DNA of 64,000 nt, taken from the NCBI GenBank assembly GCA_964531025.1, contig CAZHDY010000001.1, positions 620,001 to 684,000 on the forward strand. The letters run 5' to 3'. Shown here in pieces: positions 23,508 through 30,970 of the stretch. Source of the stretch: CALMEC01 sp964531025. GTDB taxonomy: Bacteria; Actinomycetota; Thermoleophilia; Miltoncostaeales; Miltoncostaeaceae. The position numbers were made by a program, and so were the translations under genes. Within the stretch, counting starts at the first letter, position 1, and every line of letters starts with the position of its first letter. The notes beneath the pieces were generated by a model. It ran no database searches and was not told the DNA's origin. It worked only from the letters and a program-made list of their open reading frames with translations.

Positions 23508-24509
23508 TCAGCCGGCGATGAGCTTCTGGCAGAGCTCGACGACACGGTTGGAGTAGCCCCATTCGTTGTCGTACCAGGTGACGATCTTGACGAAGTTGCC
23601 GTTCACCATGGTGAGCTGGGCGTCGAAGATCGACGAGTGCGGGTCGCCCACGATGTCGGCCGAGACGATGGGGTCCTCGGTATAGGCGAGGATGCCCTTC
23701 ATCGGGCCCTCCGCCGCCGCCTTCATGGCCGCGTTGATCTCCTCCTTGGAGGTCTCACGTCCGACCTCGCACGTCAGGTCGACAACCGAGCCGTCCGGGA
23801 CCGGCACGCGCATCGCGATACCGTCGAGGACGCCCTTGAGCTCCGGCATGACCTCGCCGATGGCCTTCGCGGCACCGGTCGACGTGGGGATGATGCTCAG
23901 CGCGGCGCTGCGTGCGCGGCGGAGGTCCGAATGCGGCAGGTCGAGGATCCGCTGGTCGTTGGTGTAGGCGTGCGTCGTGGTCATGTAGCCGCGCTTGATG
24001 CCCACCAGCTCGTGGAGGACCTTGGCCACCGGCGACAGGCAGTTGGTCGTGCAGGACGCGTTCGACACGATGTCGTGCTTGGAGGCGTCGTACTGGTCGT
24101 CGTTGACGCCGAGGCAGACCGTGAGGTCCGGGCCCTTGGCCGGCGCGGAGATGACGACCTTCTTGACGCTGCCGCCGAGGTGGGCGGCCGCCGCGTCGCG
24201 CGCGGTGAAGAGGCCGGTGCTCTCGATGACGACGTCGACGTCCTGATCGGCCCACGGGATGTCCGCGGGGTTGCGCTCGGAGTGGACGACGACCTTCTTG
24301 CCTTCGACAACGATGGCGCCATCGGCAACCTCGACCTCACCCGGGTAGCGACGGAAGACCGAGTCGTACTTCAGGAGGTGTGCCAGGGTCGGTGCATCGG
24401 TGATGTCGTTGATGGCGACGATTTCGACACCGTCGTCGGCGTCGCGCGCTGCGCGGAAGACGTTGCGACCGATACGGCCAAACCCGTTGATTCCGACTCG
24501 AAGACTCAT
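23508..24509 (-). CDS. gap: Glyceraldehyde-3-phosphate dehydrogenase, type I
   Basis: 333 residues. The N-terminal RVGINGFGRIGRNVFRA is the NAD-binding motif, and SNASCTTNCLSP contains the catalytic Cys153. TTTHAYTNDQ brings the catalytic His. WYDNEWGYSNRVVEL closes the protein. AGGAG precedes the ATG. It heads the gap-pgk-tpiA-gpmI operon and is divergent from the secreted nuclease gene. Confidence 0.97.
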   Translation of the reverse strand: MSLRVGINGFGRIGRNVFRAARDADDGVEIVAINDITDAPTLAHLLKYDSVFRRYPGEVEVADGAIVVEGKKVVVHSERNPADIPWADQDVDVVIESTGLFTARDAAAAHLGGSVKKVVISAPAKGPDLTVCLGVNDDQYDASKHDIVSNASCTTNCLSPVAKVLHELVGIKRGYMTTTHAYTNDQRILDLPHSDLRRARSAALSIIPTSTGAAKAIGEVMPELKGVLDGIAMRVPVPDGSVVDLTCEVGRETSKEEINAAMKAAAEGPMKGILAYTEDPIVSADIVGDPHSSIFDAQLTMVNGNFVKIVTWYDNEWGYSNRVVELCQKLIAG

Positions 24510-24583
24510 TCCAGCTCCTGTGTGAGGTTCGCGGATGCACGGCGAGCCTACCAACCGTCCGGAGGGCCTGGGACACTGAGGGA

Positions 24584-25135
24584 ATGGTCGCCCGCACCCC
24601 AATCGCGGTGTCAATCGCCGCTTTCGTGCTCGCAGGATGCGGCGACGCCACCGACTCGTCTCACGATGGATCCCGGACCGACACGGACCGCCCGTCGACA
24701 GCGACCTCCGTCTCCGGCACCGTCGCGTCCATCACCGACGGCGACACGATCCGGGTCGACACCGGGGCCACGGCGACCGAGCGCGTCCGGCTGGTCGGCA
24801 TCGACTCGCCCGAGACCCGCGACCCGGATGTGGCGAAGCAGTGCTTCGGGGACGAGGCGACACGGGTCGCCGGGGAACTCATGCCCATCGGGGTCTCGGT
24901 GCGACTGGAAACGGATCCGACACAGGACGTGCGCGACCGGTACGACCGACTACTCGCCTACGTCTACGTGGACGACGGATCCGTTTCTGTCAATGAGACG
25001 CTCGTGCGACGGGGCGCGGCCAGGGTCTACGTCTACCGGAACCGCCCGTTCGCCCAGCACGCGGCGTTCACCCGAGCCGAGCGCGAGGCGCGCGATGCGG
25101 GCCGCGGTCTCTGGACCGCCTGCCCGGGCACCTGA
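24584..25135 (+). CDS. Thermonuclease-family lipoprotein (staphylococcal nuclease fold)
   Basis: 183 residues. A lipobox (FVLAGC) gives a lipid-anchored exported protein, followed by a Ser/Thr/Asp linker. GTVASITDGDTIRV and ERVRLVGIDSPETRDP carry the Ca-binding Asp and first active-site Arg of the SNase fold. DRYDRLLAYVYVDDG brings a further conserved Arg segment, and EREARDAGRGLWTACPG is the usual SNase ending. It should cut extracellular DNA or RNA in a Ca-dependent way. Confidence 0.86.
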   Translation: MVARTPIAVSIAAFVLAGCGDATDSSHDGSRTDTDRPSTATSVSGTVASITDGDTIRVDTGATATERVRLVGIDSPETRDPDVAKQCFGDEATRVAGELMPIGVSVRLETDPTQDVRDRYDRLLAYVYVDDGSVSVNETLVRRGAARVYVYRNRPFAQHAAFTRAEREARDAGRGLWTACPGT

Positions 25136-25169
25136 TCCGCACGCTGCCGCGACAGCGGGATCGAACCCG

Positions 25170-25517
25170 TCAGGCGAATCGGCGGCAGGCGCACCAGGCG
25201 TTCGTTCGCGAATGATCCAGCGAACCCCGTACCGCCGCGACGACCAAGGCCACCGACGCGGGGAGGAAGTAGAGCGACAGCAGGCTCGCCAGCAGCACGG
25301 ATGCCACCACGAAGGTGAGCGCCACGAACACCCAGAACGGCCGCATCGGCACGAGGATCCACGACGCGACAAGGACGGCCACGATCACCGACCAGATCAG
25401 CGTGATCGGCTGCAACCCGATGGACGCGATCACGGCGACGCCGGACAGCGCGAGAACGAGCGACGTGACGGCCGCCGGGTCGTACCGACGACGATCAGGT
25501 GAGCGTTGCTCGTCCAT
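25170..25517 (-). CDS. Small membrane protein of unknown function
   Basis: 115 residues from the ATG at 25517, with AGGAGG 7 nt upstream. A polar start (MDEQRSPDRRRYDPAAV) precedes four hydrophobic segments (about 16-35, 38-56, 60-80 and 82-96). The C-terminus is basic with two Cys (NAWCACRRFA). The layout resembles small DUF4190-like membrane proteins but I cannot name a family. It lies downstream of the Excalibur protein gene on the same strand. Confidence 0.7.
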   Translation of the reverse strand: MDEQRSPDRRRYDPAAVTSLVLALSGVAVIASIGLQPITLIWSVIVAVLVASWILVPMRPFWVFVALTFVVASVLLASLLSLYFLPASVALVVAAVRGSLDHSRTNAWCACRRFA

Positions 25518-25566
25518 CGTGCGGCCTCCTGGTGAGTGTGGGCGGAGTGTAGCGCCGCGATCCACG

Positions 25567-26052
25567 CTACTCGCAGCCGATACCGTCCCGATCACGGTCC
25601 AGGTGGGGTGCGTAGCCGGGCTGCCCTCGACGGATGGGGGCCTTCCCCGCGGCCCGCACGGCCGCACAGTTTCGGTAGGAGACCGACGTCCGCGACACGA
25701 CGGGGGCCGGTTTCGTCGCGCGCTTGGTCCGGGACGACGTCTCGCAACCGATGCCGTCGCCGTCACGATCGAGGTGGCGTCCGTACCCCGGCTGTCCGCG
25801 GCGGATCGGAGCCTTTCCCGCCGCGCGGACCACAGCGCAGTTGCGATAGGAGACCTTCTTCTTCGCCTTGGCCGTCGCCATCTGGATCGTGACGGGCGGC
25901 GTGTGCACCGTGGCAGCAGCGGGGGCCACCACGCTCCGGCGTTCCGCTCCCCGAACGGGCCCCACGGCGATGCCCATGAGGAGCCCGAGAGCGAGTACGG
26001 CAAGGAGCGGAGGGCGGATGAGGTGTCGTCGGAGCCGGGTGGCGGGTGTCAT
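25567..26052 (-). CDS. Secreted protein with two Excalibur calcium-binding domains
   Basis: 161 residues from the ATG at 26052. A signal peptide at about 8-33 (LLAVLALGLLMGIAVG) is followed by two near-identical copies of the Excalibur domain. Each copy opens SYRNCA(V/A)VRAAGKAP and closes with a DRDxDGIGCE Ca-binding loop and two conserved Cys. The linker is basic (TKRATKPAPVVSR). It is likely a cell-surface protein. A neighbouring SNase-like nuclease is encoded on the other strand; in some proteins the two domains are fused, so a functional link is possible. Confidence 0.88.
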   Translation of the reverse strand: MTPATRLRRHLIRPPLLAVLALGLLMGIAVGPVRGAERRSVVAPAAATVHTPPVTIQMATAKAKKKVSYRNCAVVRAAGKAPIRRGQPGYGRHLDRDGDGIGCETSSRTKRATKPAPVVSRTSVSYRNCAAVRAAGKAPIRRGQPGYAPHLDRDRDGIGCE

Positions 26053-26139
26053 CGGACGTCCTGGTCGCGTGGCCTTACGACGCCGAGACGACGTCGACCG
26101 ATGTATCGGCAGATCGCGACCGTCGGCTGAGCGGTGACA

Positions 26140-26170
26140 GGGGTGGGTGGTGCCTGACACCACCCACCCC
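26140..26170 (-). terminator. Perfect 13-bp hairpin between protease and Excalibur genes
   Basis: GGGGTGGGTGGTG and CACCACCCACCCC pair perfectly around a 5-nt loop. It lies 140 nt downstream of the protease stop codon and upstream of the Excalibur gene, without a T run. Confidence 0.6.
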
Positions 26171-26309
26171 GTTGGCCGGCCACACCCCGTACATCGGCGA
26201 CCCGTCGACCCGGTGCCCACGTCCGAGATAGCGGTTGTTTACATCTATTTCGTGCCTAATCGTGGCGTGAACGGGGGTGGATCGTCGATGCGCAACCGGT
26301 TCTGGGGGC

Positions 26310-27791
26310 CTACCGGTTGACGCGCGTCGGCGTCATCGTCCACATCGGGCTGCGCGTGATGTCGCACTCGTTGTTCGTGAACATGTAGTCGTCGTAGCCG
26401 GGGTCCAGTTGCAGGTCGTTCCAGTCGATCGGCAGGCCGTGCGCCGCGACGATGTCCTTGCCGGAGTCGGTGACGTGACCGGTGCCGTCGTGATGCGGCG
26501 CACACTCATGCGTCGCACCGAAGAGATGGGTCATCTCGTGCGCGAGGACATATGCGCCGCCGTTCGGCCATACGGACGTCGCGCTGGGAGAGATGTTGCA
26601 GGCCGACTGCCAGAGGACAGCACCCTGCGGGGTCCATGGCCCGGATCCGATCCGGTAGCTGGCGGCGATACCGCACGGATGGGACGACGGAAGCCCGGCG
26701 TTGATCCACACGACATCGGCAACGATCCCCTGAGTCGGCCGTTCCGCTGCGCTCACATCCTCGAGGACGGGATCGTGGTCACCCGCGTTGTACTCCGCCG
26801 TGGTCCGTGGGAGGTGCACGACGCGGACGGCGATCCGTCCGTATCCGTCGCGTACCCAACGCGGACCGGCGCCGTTGGCCGTCTGGCGTCCGAACCAGGC
26901 GGTCACCTGCTCCGCCTCGTGCCGGATGGCCGCCACCGCGCCCGCGGGCTCCTGCTGGTCACTCGGGATGCCCAGCACGAGCCGGAAGGCGGGCCCGGAA
27001 TCGGTGGCCGACTCGGGCGTCCAGGGAAGATCAGGATCCTGGGCGACCGGTGCCGCGGGCACGGCGGGCGGGGCGGACCTCGAGGTCCCCGCCCTCAGCG
27101 GTGCCGGCACCCGGTCCTCGGAGACCGGGCTGATCCCCGTCACAGTGACACCTCGACGGATGTTCTGCGCGTAGATCGTCGGATACCCGACTGTCCCGGC
27201 GCAGGCGGGCGACATGTTCCGGACCGTGCCGGGAGGGAGGATGAGCTTGGCGTACGTCCCCTTCTTCGGAGCGTAGGCGAGCCGGACCCCGGAGTAACCA
27301 CCGCTGTCCGCGTTCGCGAGGATCGCGGTCACCACCCGGCGCGGCCCGATCTTCTGCGCGAACCAGGGCAGGCGTCTTTCGTCGACCACGTGATCGGTGC
27401 TGAGCTCGATCCGCGGGAGCCGCGCTCGACCGGAGGGCGTCTGCATGAGGGCGCGCACACGAGCGGTGCCCTTCTCGCGGGCACCGATGACGACCTGCCC
27501 CTGGCGCGGCCGGTAGTTGAACGACGTCCCACCGTCCGTGTCGATCACGCTGTTGAAGCGCGGTCGCGTCGGGCACCTTTCGTCCGCGGTGTCGTGCGCC
27601 ACACGCGTGAGCGAGCCCGCGACGTGGGGCCGGTCGTCGTGGACCATCGACTGCCGGTCGGCGCCGTGAGCGACCCCTGTGGCCACGGCGAGGACGACGA
27701 AGCCGACGAGCACCGTTGCACGACGTATACGCGCACGTCCTTCGACGGGCGGACGCGTGGTCACGGGATGGTTCGTGGTGTCGGCCGTCAC
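26310..27791 (-). CDS. Secreted metzincin-type zinc metalloprotease
   Basis: 493 residues from a GTG at 27791 with GGAGGG upstream. An N-terminal hydrophobic segment (about 26-42) is a signal peptide or anchor. HEMTHLFGATH at residues 418-428 is the HExxHxxGxxH zinc site of metzincins. A conserved Met lies downstream in YDDYMFTNN, a candidate Met-turn, and several Cys suggest disulfides. The N-terminal 270 residues show no recognisable domain. Substrate is unknown. It is transcribed with, or just ahead of, the Excalibur and small membrane genes. Confidence 0.8.
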   Translation of the reverse strand: MTADTTNHPVTTRPPVEGRARIRRATVLVGFVVLAVATGVAHGADRQSMVHDDRPHVAGSLTRVAHDTADERCPTRPRFNSVIDTDGGTSFNYRPRQGQVVIGAREKGTARVRALMQTPSGRARLPRIELSTDHVVDERRLPWFAQKIGPRRVVTAILANADSGGYSGVRLAYAPKKGTYAKLILPPGTVRNMSPACAGTVGYPTIYAQNIRRGVTVTGISPVSEDRVPAPLRAGTSRSAPPAVPAAPVAQDPDLPWTPESATDSGPAFRLVLGIPSDQQEPAGAVAAIRHEAEQVTAWFGRQTANGAGPRWVRDGYGRIAVRVVHLPRTTAEYNAGDHDPVLEDVSAAERPTQGIVADVVWINAGLPSSHPCGIAASYRIGSGPWTPQGAVLWQSACNISPSATSVWPNGGAYVLAHEMTHLFGATHECAPHHDGTGHVTDSGKDIVAAHGLPIDWNDLQLDPGYDDYMFTNNECDITRSPMWTMTPTRVNR

Positions 27792-27973
27792 AGCGTCCCT
27801 CCATGGCGTGTGATGTGGCGGGTGTTGCGGCGGATCGGCGTCGTGCCGGTCCGCACCGATCGGATGGGAGCGCGTCGCGCCCGATCAGATCGTCACCGCC
27901 TGCATCGGCAGGGATGACAGACGACCTGAGGCCGGATGCCAGGGATCCACCCGCCGCACCGACCCGAAATGCA

Positions 27974-27999
27974 CTTGGGGGGCCCGAAGGCCCCCCAAG
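27974..27999 (-). terminator. Terminator of the DUF1097-like membrane protein gene
   Basis: CTTGGGGGGCC and GGCCCCCCAAG pair perfectly around CGAA, 43 nt after the stop codon. On the minus strand it is followed by TGCATTTC. Confidence 0.7.
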
Positions 28000-28041
28000 A
28001 AGTACCGAAGAAGAACGCGCGAGGCGTCGGTAGGCCGAGGC

Positions 28042-28710
28042 CTACTCCGCCGCCGCGGCGGGCTTCGGGGTGAGGGCGGCGGCCAGCTTGGCCGACAGGA
28101 TGCCCAGGATGCAACCGCAGATCAGGGTGACCAGCGAGTTGAGGAATACCATGCCCCACGGCGTGGAGATCACACCGCCGAAGGCACCGCTACCGGCCGT
28201 GCCGGCTGCGGGATCGAGAGCCTCGATCGAGTTGCCGACGCCACCACCGTTGGCGGCCCATCCGTCAAGACCGGTGGCGATCCACCAGAGGAAGACGGAG
28301 GCGAAGGCCGGGAACGTACCGGCGACGTAGTACCAGTCACCGAGGACGAGGACCATCACGAGGATGAAGGCGAAGACGCCCACCCAGAGTGCGATGCCCC
28401 AGAAGTCCGGAAGATCAGCCGTCTTGAACGAGAGGCCCATCGTGATGAGGGCGGCGACCGAACCGAAGATGCTGGCCGTGAGGATCTTGCCGAATGCGGC
28501 GTTGTCACCACCAGCGGCGAAGAACAAGCCCCACGAGATGAACGCCGTCGGGAGGACGAGGTGGAAGTTGGAGGGCAGTTCAAGCCCGATACCGAGGTCA
28601 CCGTCCGTTACCCAGTGGAACGTGAAGTTCAGTGCGAACTCCACCCACAGGAATGACAGGACACCAATGACCAGCGCGAGCGGAAAAATTGCTTTGGCGC
28701 GAGGACCCAT
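28042..28710 (-). CDS. DUF1097-like integral membrane protein
   Basis: 222 residues with six or seven hydrophobic helices covering almost the entire length. PTAFISWGLFFAAGGDNAAF and GDWYYVAGTFPAFASVF resemble the small 'DUF1097' membrane proteins, which have unknown function. The Gly/Ser-rich segment near residues 155-185 is an outside loop, and the tail is AAALTPKPAAAAE. The codon choice is very regular, with fewer rare codons than its neighbours, which suggests good expression. It stands alone with a strong terminator. Confidence 0.62.
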   Translation of the reverse strand: MGPRAKAIFPLALVIGVLSFLWVEFALNFTFHWVTDGDLGIGLELPSNFHLVLPTAFISWGLFFAAGGDNAAFGKILTASIFGSVAALITMGLSFKTADLPDFWGIALWVGVFAFILVMVLVLGDWYYVAGTFPAFASVFLWWIATGLDGWAANGGGVGNSIEALDPAAGTAGSGAFGGVISTPWGMVFLNSLVTLICGCILGILSAKLAAALTPKPAAAAE

Positions 28711-28956
28711 TGAGTCGACTCCTTGGAGAGATAAGCAAGGTCAACGCGGTCGAAGAGAACATGTCAACAGAACTGATTTGACCGCGCGACACCCCATGAT
28801 CGAGGTACCCCTGACATTCGACATCGTCCGGGCAGTTTCCCCCTTCCCGAAACGACATGAACCCGCTGTCCTGGTGGCAGCGCCACCCCCCAATCGCGTG
28901 ATGCGCTCAGAAGACTACGCACATGGGGGACTTGGTTGCAAGCGTCGCAAGCTTTC

Positions 28957-29910
28957 TCATACGGAAGGTGACACACCGAGGAGCCCGCATATTGCGGATG
29001 CCAGCGCCCGCGGGGAATGCCGGACGACGTCACCCTCCTCCGCCAGATCGTGCGTCACGATACGAATGCCGATGTCCTGAAGTGCCGCCTCGTCGATCGT
29101 GACCGGCTCCTGGGACTGCGCCGCATAACGGGCCAGCGGACGAGGGTCGATCGGCCCGTCGTGGAGGACCGCGACGTCCAGTGCGCCTCCGGTGGCGTCC
29201 CATACGGCCTGCACGTGATCCGCCGCATCGAAACCCCCGGTCTCACCGGGCTGGGTCATCACGTTACCGATGTATACCCGCTGCGCCCGGGTGCGACGGA
29301 GGGCATCGACGATCTCGGGGATCGCCAAGTGCGGAAGGACGCTCGTGAAAAGACTGCCCGGCCCCAAGAGCACCATGTCGGCGTCCAGCAGCGCATCGAC
29401 CGCGGGAGGATAGGCCGTCGGGACGGGGTCGAGCCATACGCGGTGACATGCACCGGCACCCGAGCCGATCTGGGTCTCGCCACAGACCATCTCGCCGCTG
29501 TTGCGCTCGGCCCACAGACGCACGTGGTCAAGCGTGGTGGGCAGGACCCGCCCGTTGATCTTGAGCACCCGCGAGCACTCCTCGATGGCACGGTCGAAGC
29601 TCCCGGTGACCTCGGCCAGCGCCACGAGGAAGAGGTTCCCGAACGGGTGGCCGGCCAGGTCACCATCGACGAACCGGTGCTGGAACAGCGTTCCCATGAG
29701 CGACTCGTCGTCAGCGAGGGCCACCAGGCAGTTGCGGATGTCGCCAGGCGGAAGGACGCCGAGCTCACGCGTCAACCGCCCGGACGACCCGCCGTCGTCG
29801 GCCACGGTGACGATGGCGGTGATATCCCAGCCCTCCGGTTTGAGAGCACGCAGGAGGTTGGAGAGGCCGGTCCCACCCCCGAGCGCCGCGATGCGCGGAC
29901 GACGTGACAT
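28957..29910 (-). CDS. yvcK: Gluconeogenesis factor YvcK/CofD-like protein
   Basis: 317 residues. RIAALGGGTGLSNLLRALKP is the nucleotide-binding N-terminus. TVADDGGSSGRLTRELGVLP followed by GDIRNCLVAL is the family signature, and LGPGSLFTSVLPHL and YIGNVMTQPGET are further conserved blocks. YvcK binds UDP-sugars and links carbon metabolism to cell-wall precursor supply. It follows rapZ, as in most Gram-positive genomes, but whiA, which normally comes next, is not in this window. Confidence 0.93.
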   Translation of the reverse strand: MSRRPRIAALGGGTGLSNLLRALKPEGWDITAIVTVADDGGSSGRLTRELGVLPPGDIRNCLVALADDESLMGTLFQHRFVDGDLAGHPFGNLFLVALAEVTGSFDRAIEECSRVLKINGRVLPTTLDHVRLWAERNSGEMVCGETQIGSGAGACHRVWLDPVPTAYPPAVDALLDADMVLLGPGSLFTSVLPHLAIPEIVDALRRTRAQRVYIGNVMTQPGETGGFDAADHVQAVWDATGGALDVAVLHDGPIDPRPLARYAAQSQEPVTIDEAALQDIGIRIVTHDLAEEGDVVRHSPRALASAICGLLGVSPSV

Positions 29911-30057
29911 CAGATGGTCGATTCCGAAGAATCGGAGACGTGGCCCGTGTCACCGGTGGCCGGCCAAGGGTGGGCGGATGGATCCGTCGCCGGCCGGGGC
30001 GGGTGGGTGGATCGACCGGGGCATCCGCACCGTCGGGGACGTGCACCGCACCACGAG
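29911..30057. repeat. Degenerate copy of the dispersed palindromic repeat
   Basis: AGATGGTCGATTCC at the left, GTGTCACCGGTGG inside, and GCATCCGCACCGTCGGGGAC with CACCACGAGG at the right align in order with copy 3 (46401-46600), including its GGGTGGGCGG insert region. It occupies the gap between yvcK and rapZ. Here it is next to a start codon rather than a stop. Confidence 0.65.
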
Positions 30058-30076
30058 GCCGACAGCGGGACCCTCC

Positions 30077-30970
30077 TCACCGCGCACCTTCGGGAGCGTC
30101 CAATTGCGGTCGTGACGGCCGATGGAGATGGCGGTGATCGACGGTTGTGTCGTACCCCATCTCTCGATAGCGCTCGCAGGTCATCTCGGCCAGCCGCACG
30201 CTGCGGTGACGCCCCCCGGTGCAGCCGAACCCGACGACCAGGTGTCGTTTGCCCTCCTCCGCGTAGGCGGGAAGGAGGAAATCCAGCAGGTCGTTGAGCT
30301 TGGTGATGAACGTGTCCCAGCCGTCGACCTGTTCCAGGAATCGGATGACCGGCTCGTCCTTCCCGGTGAGCTCGCTGAGCCCCGGCTCGTAGTAGGGGTT
30401 CGCGAGGAAGCGGACGTCGAAGACGAGGTCCACATCGGGGGGCAGACCGTGCTTGAACCCGAAGGACAGGAAGGTGATGGAAAGCCGTGATCCCGGCGCC
30501 GCACCGGTGGCCTCGCCGAGCTCCCGCCGCAGATCCCAGATGTTCAGGTTGCTGGTGTCGATGACGATGTCGGCGCGGTCGCGCAGCGGTTCCAGCAGTT
30601 CGCGTTCGTTGCTGATGCCGTCGAGCACGCCTCCCCCACCCGAGACGGGGTGGCGCCGGCGGGTCTCGCGGAAGCGGTTGAGGAGGGTCTCGACGGATGC
30701 CTCGAGGAAGATGACGCGCAGATCGACGTCGTCACGCGCATCCAGTTCGTTCAGGATCCTGAGGAGGGGTGTGAACAGGTGACGCCCGCGCACGTCGCAC
30801 GCGACGGCGACGCGCGGCAGGTTCGCGCTCTCGAGGCCCGCGATCTCAACCAGTGACGGGATCATGCTCGGCGGGATGTTGTCGATGCAGAACCAGCCGT
30901 CGTCCTCGAAGGCGCTCATGGCCTGGCTCTTGCCCGCACCGCTCATTCCGGTGATGACCGTCAGCTCGAT
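30077..30970 (-). CDS. rapZ: RNase adapter / P-loop protein RapZ (YvcJ)
   Basis: 297 residues if started at 30970. ELTVITGMSGAGKSQAM is the P-loop, and DNIPPSMIPSLVEI is the RapZ substrate loop. SFGFKHGLPPDVDLVFDVRF followed by LANPYYEPGL is the hallmark block, and GFGCTGGRHRSVRLAE the C-terminal phosphate-binding motif. The first ATG in frame (30946) would remove the strand before the P-loop. The better start is an ATC at 30970, 7 nt after GAGGAGG and overlapping the uvrC stop. RapZ proteins control glucosamine-6-phosphate synthesis or competence in other phyla; the actinobacterial role is less clear. Confidence 0.9.
   Translation of the reverse strand: MELTVITGMSGAGKSQAMSAFEDDGWFCIDNIPPSMIPSLVEIAGLESANLPRVAVACDVRGRHLFTPLLRILNELDARDDVDLRVIFLEASVETLLNRFRETRRRHPVSGGGGVLDGISNERELLEPLRDRADIVIDTSNLNIWDLRRELGEATGAAPGSRLSITFLSFGFKHGLPPDVDLVFDVRFLANPYYEPGLSELTGKDEPVIRFLEQVDGWDTFITKLNDLLDFLLPAYAEEGKRHLVVGFGCTGGRHRSVRLAEMTCERYREMGYDTTVDHRHLHRPSRPQLDAPEGAR

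Noticed and set aside
22713..25502. A 929-codon plus-strand open frame over pgk and gap
   Set aside because: It runs antisense to highly conserved glycolytic genes; its product is Arg/Asp/Val-rich without domains. An artefact of high GC content.
28711..28956. Possible small gene between the DUF1097-like gene and yvcK
   Set aside because: Short frames only, without ribosome sites; the region more likely holds the promoter of the membrane protein gene.
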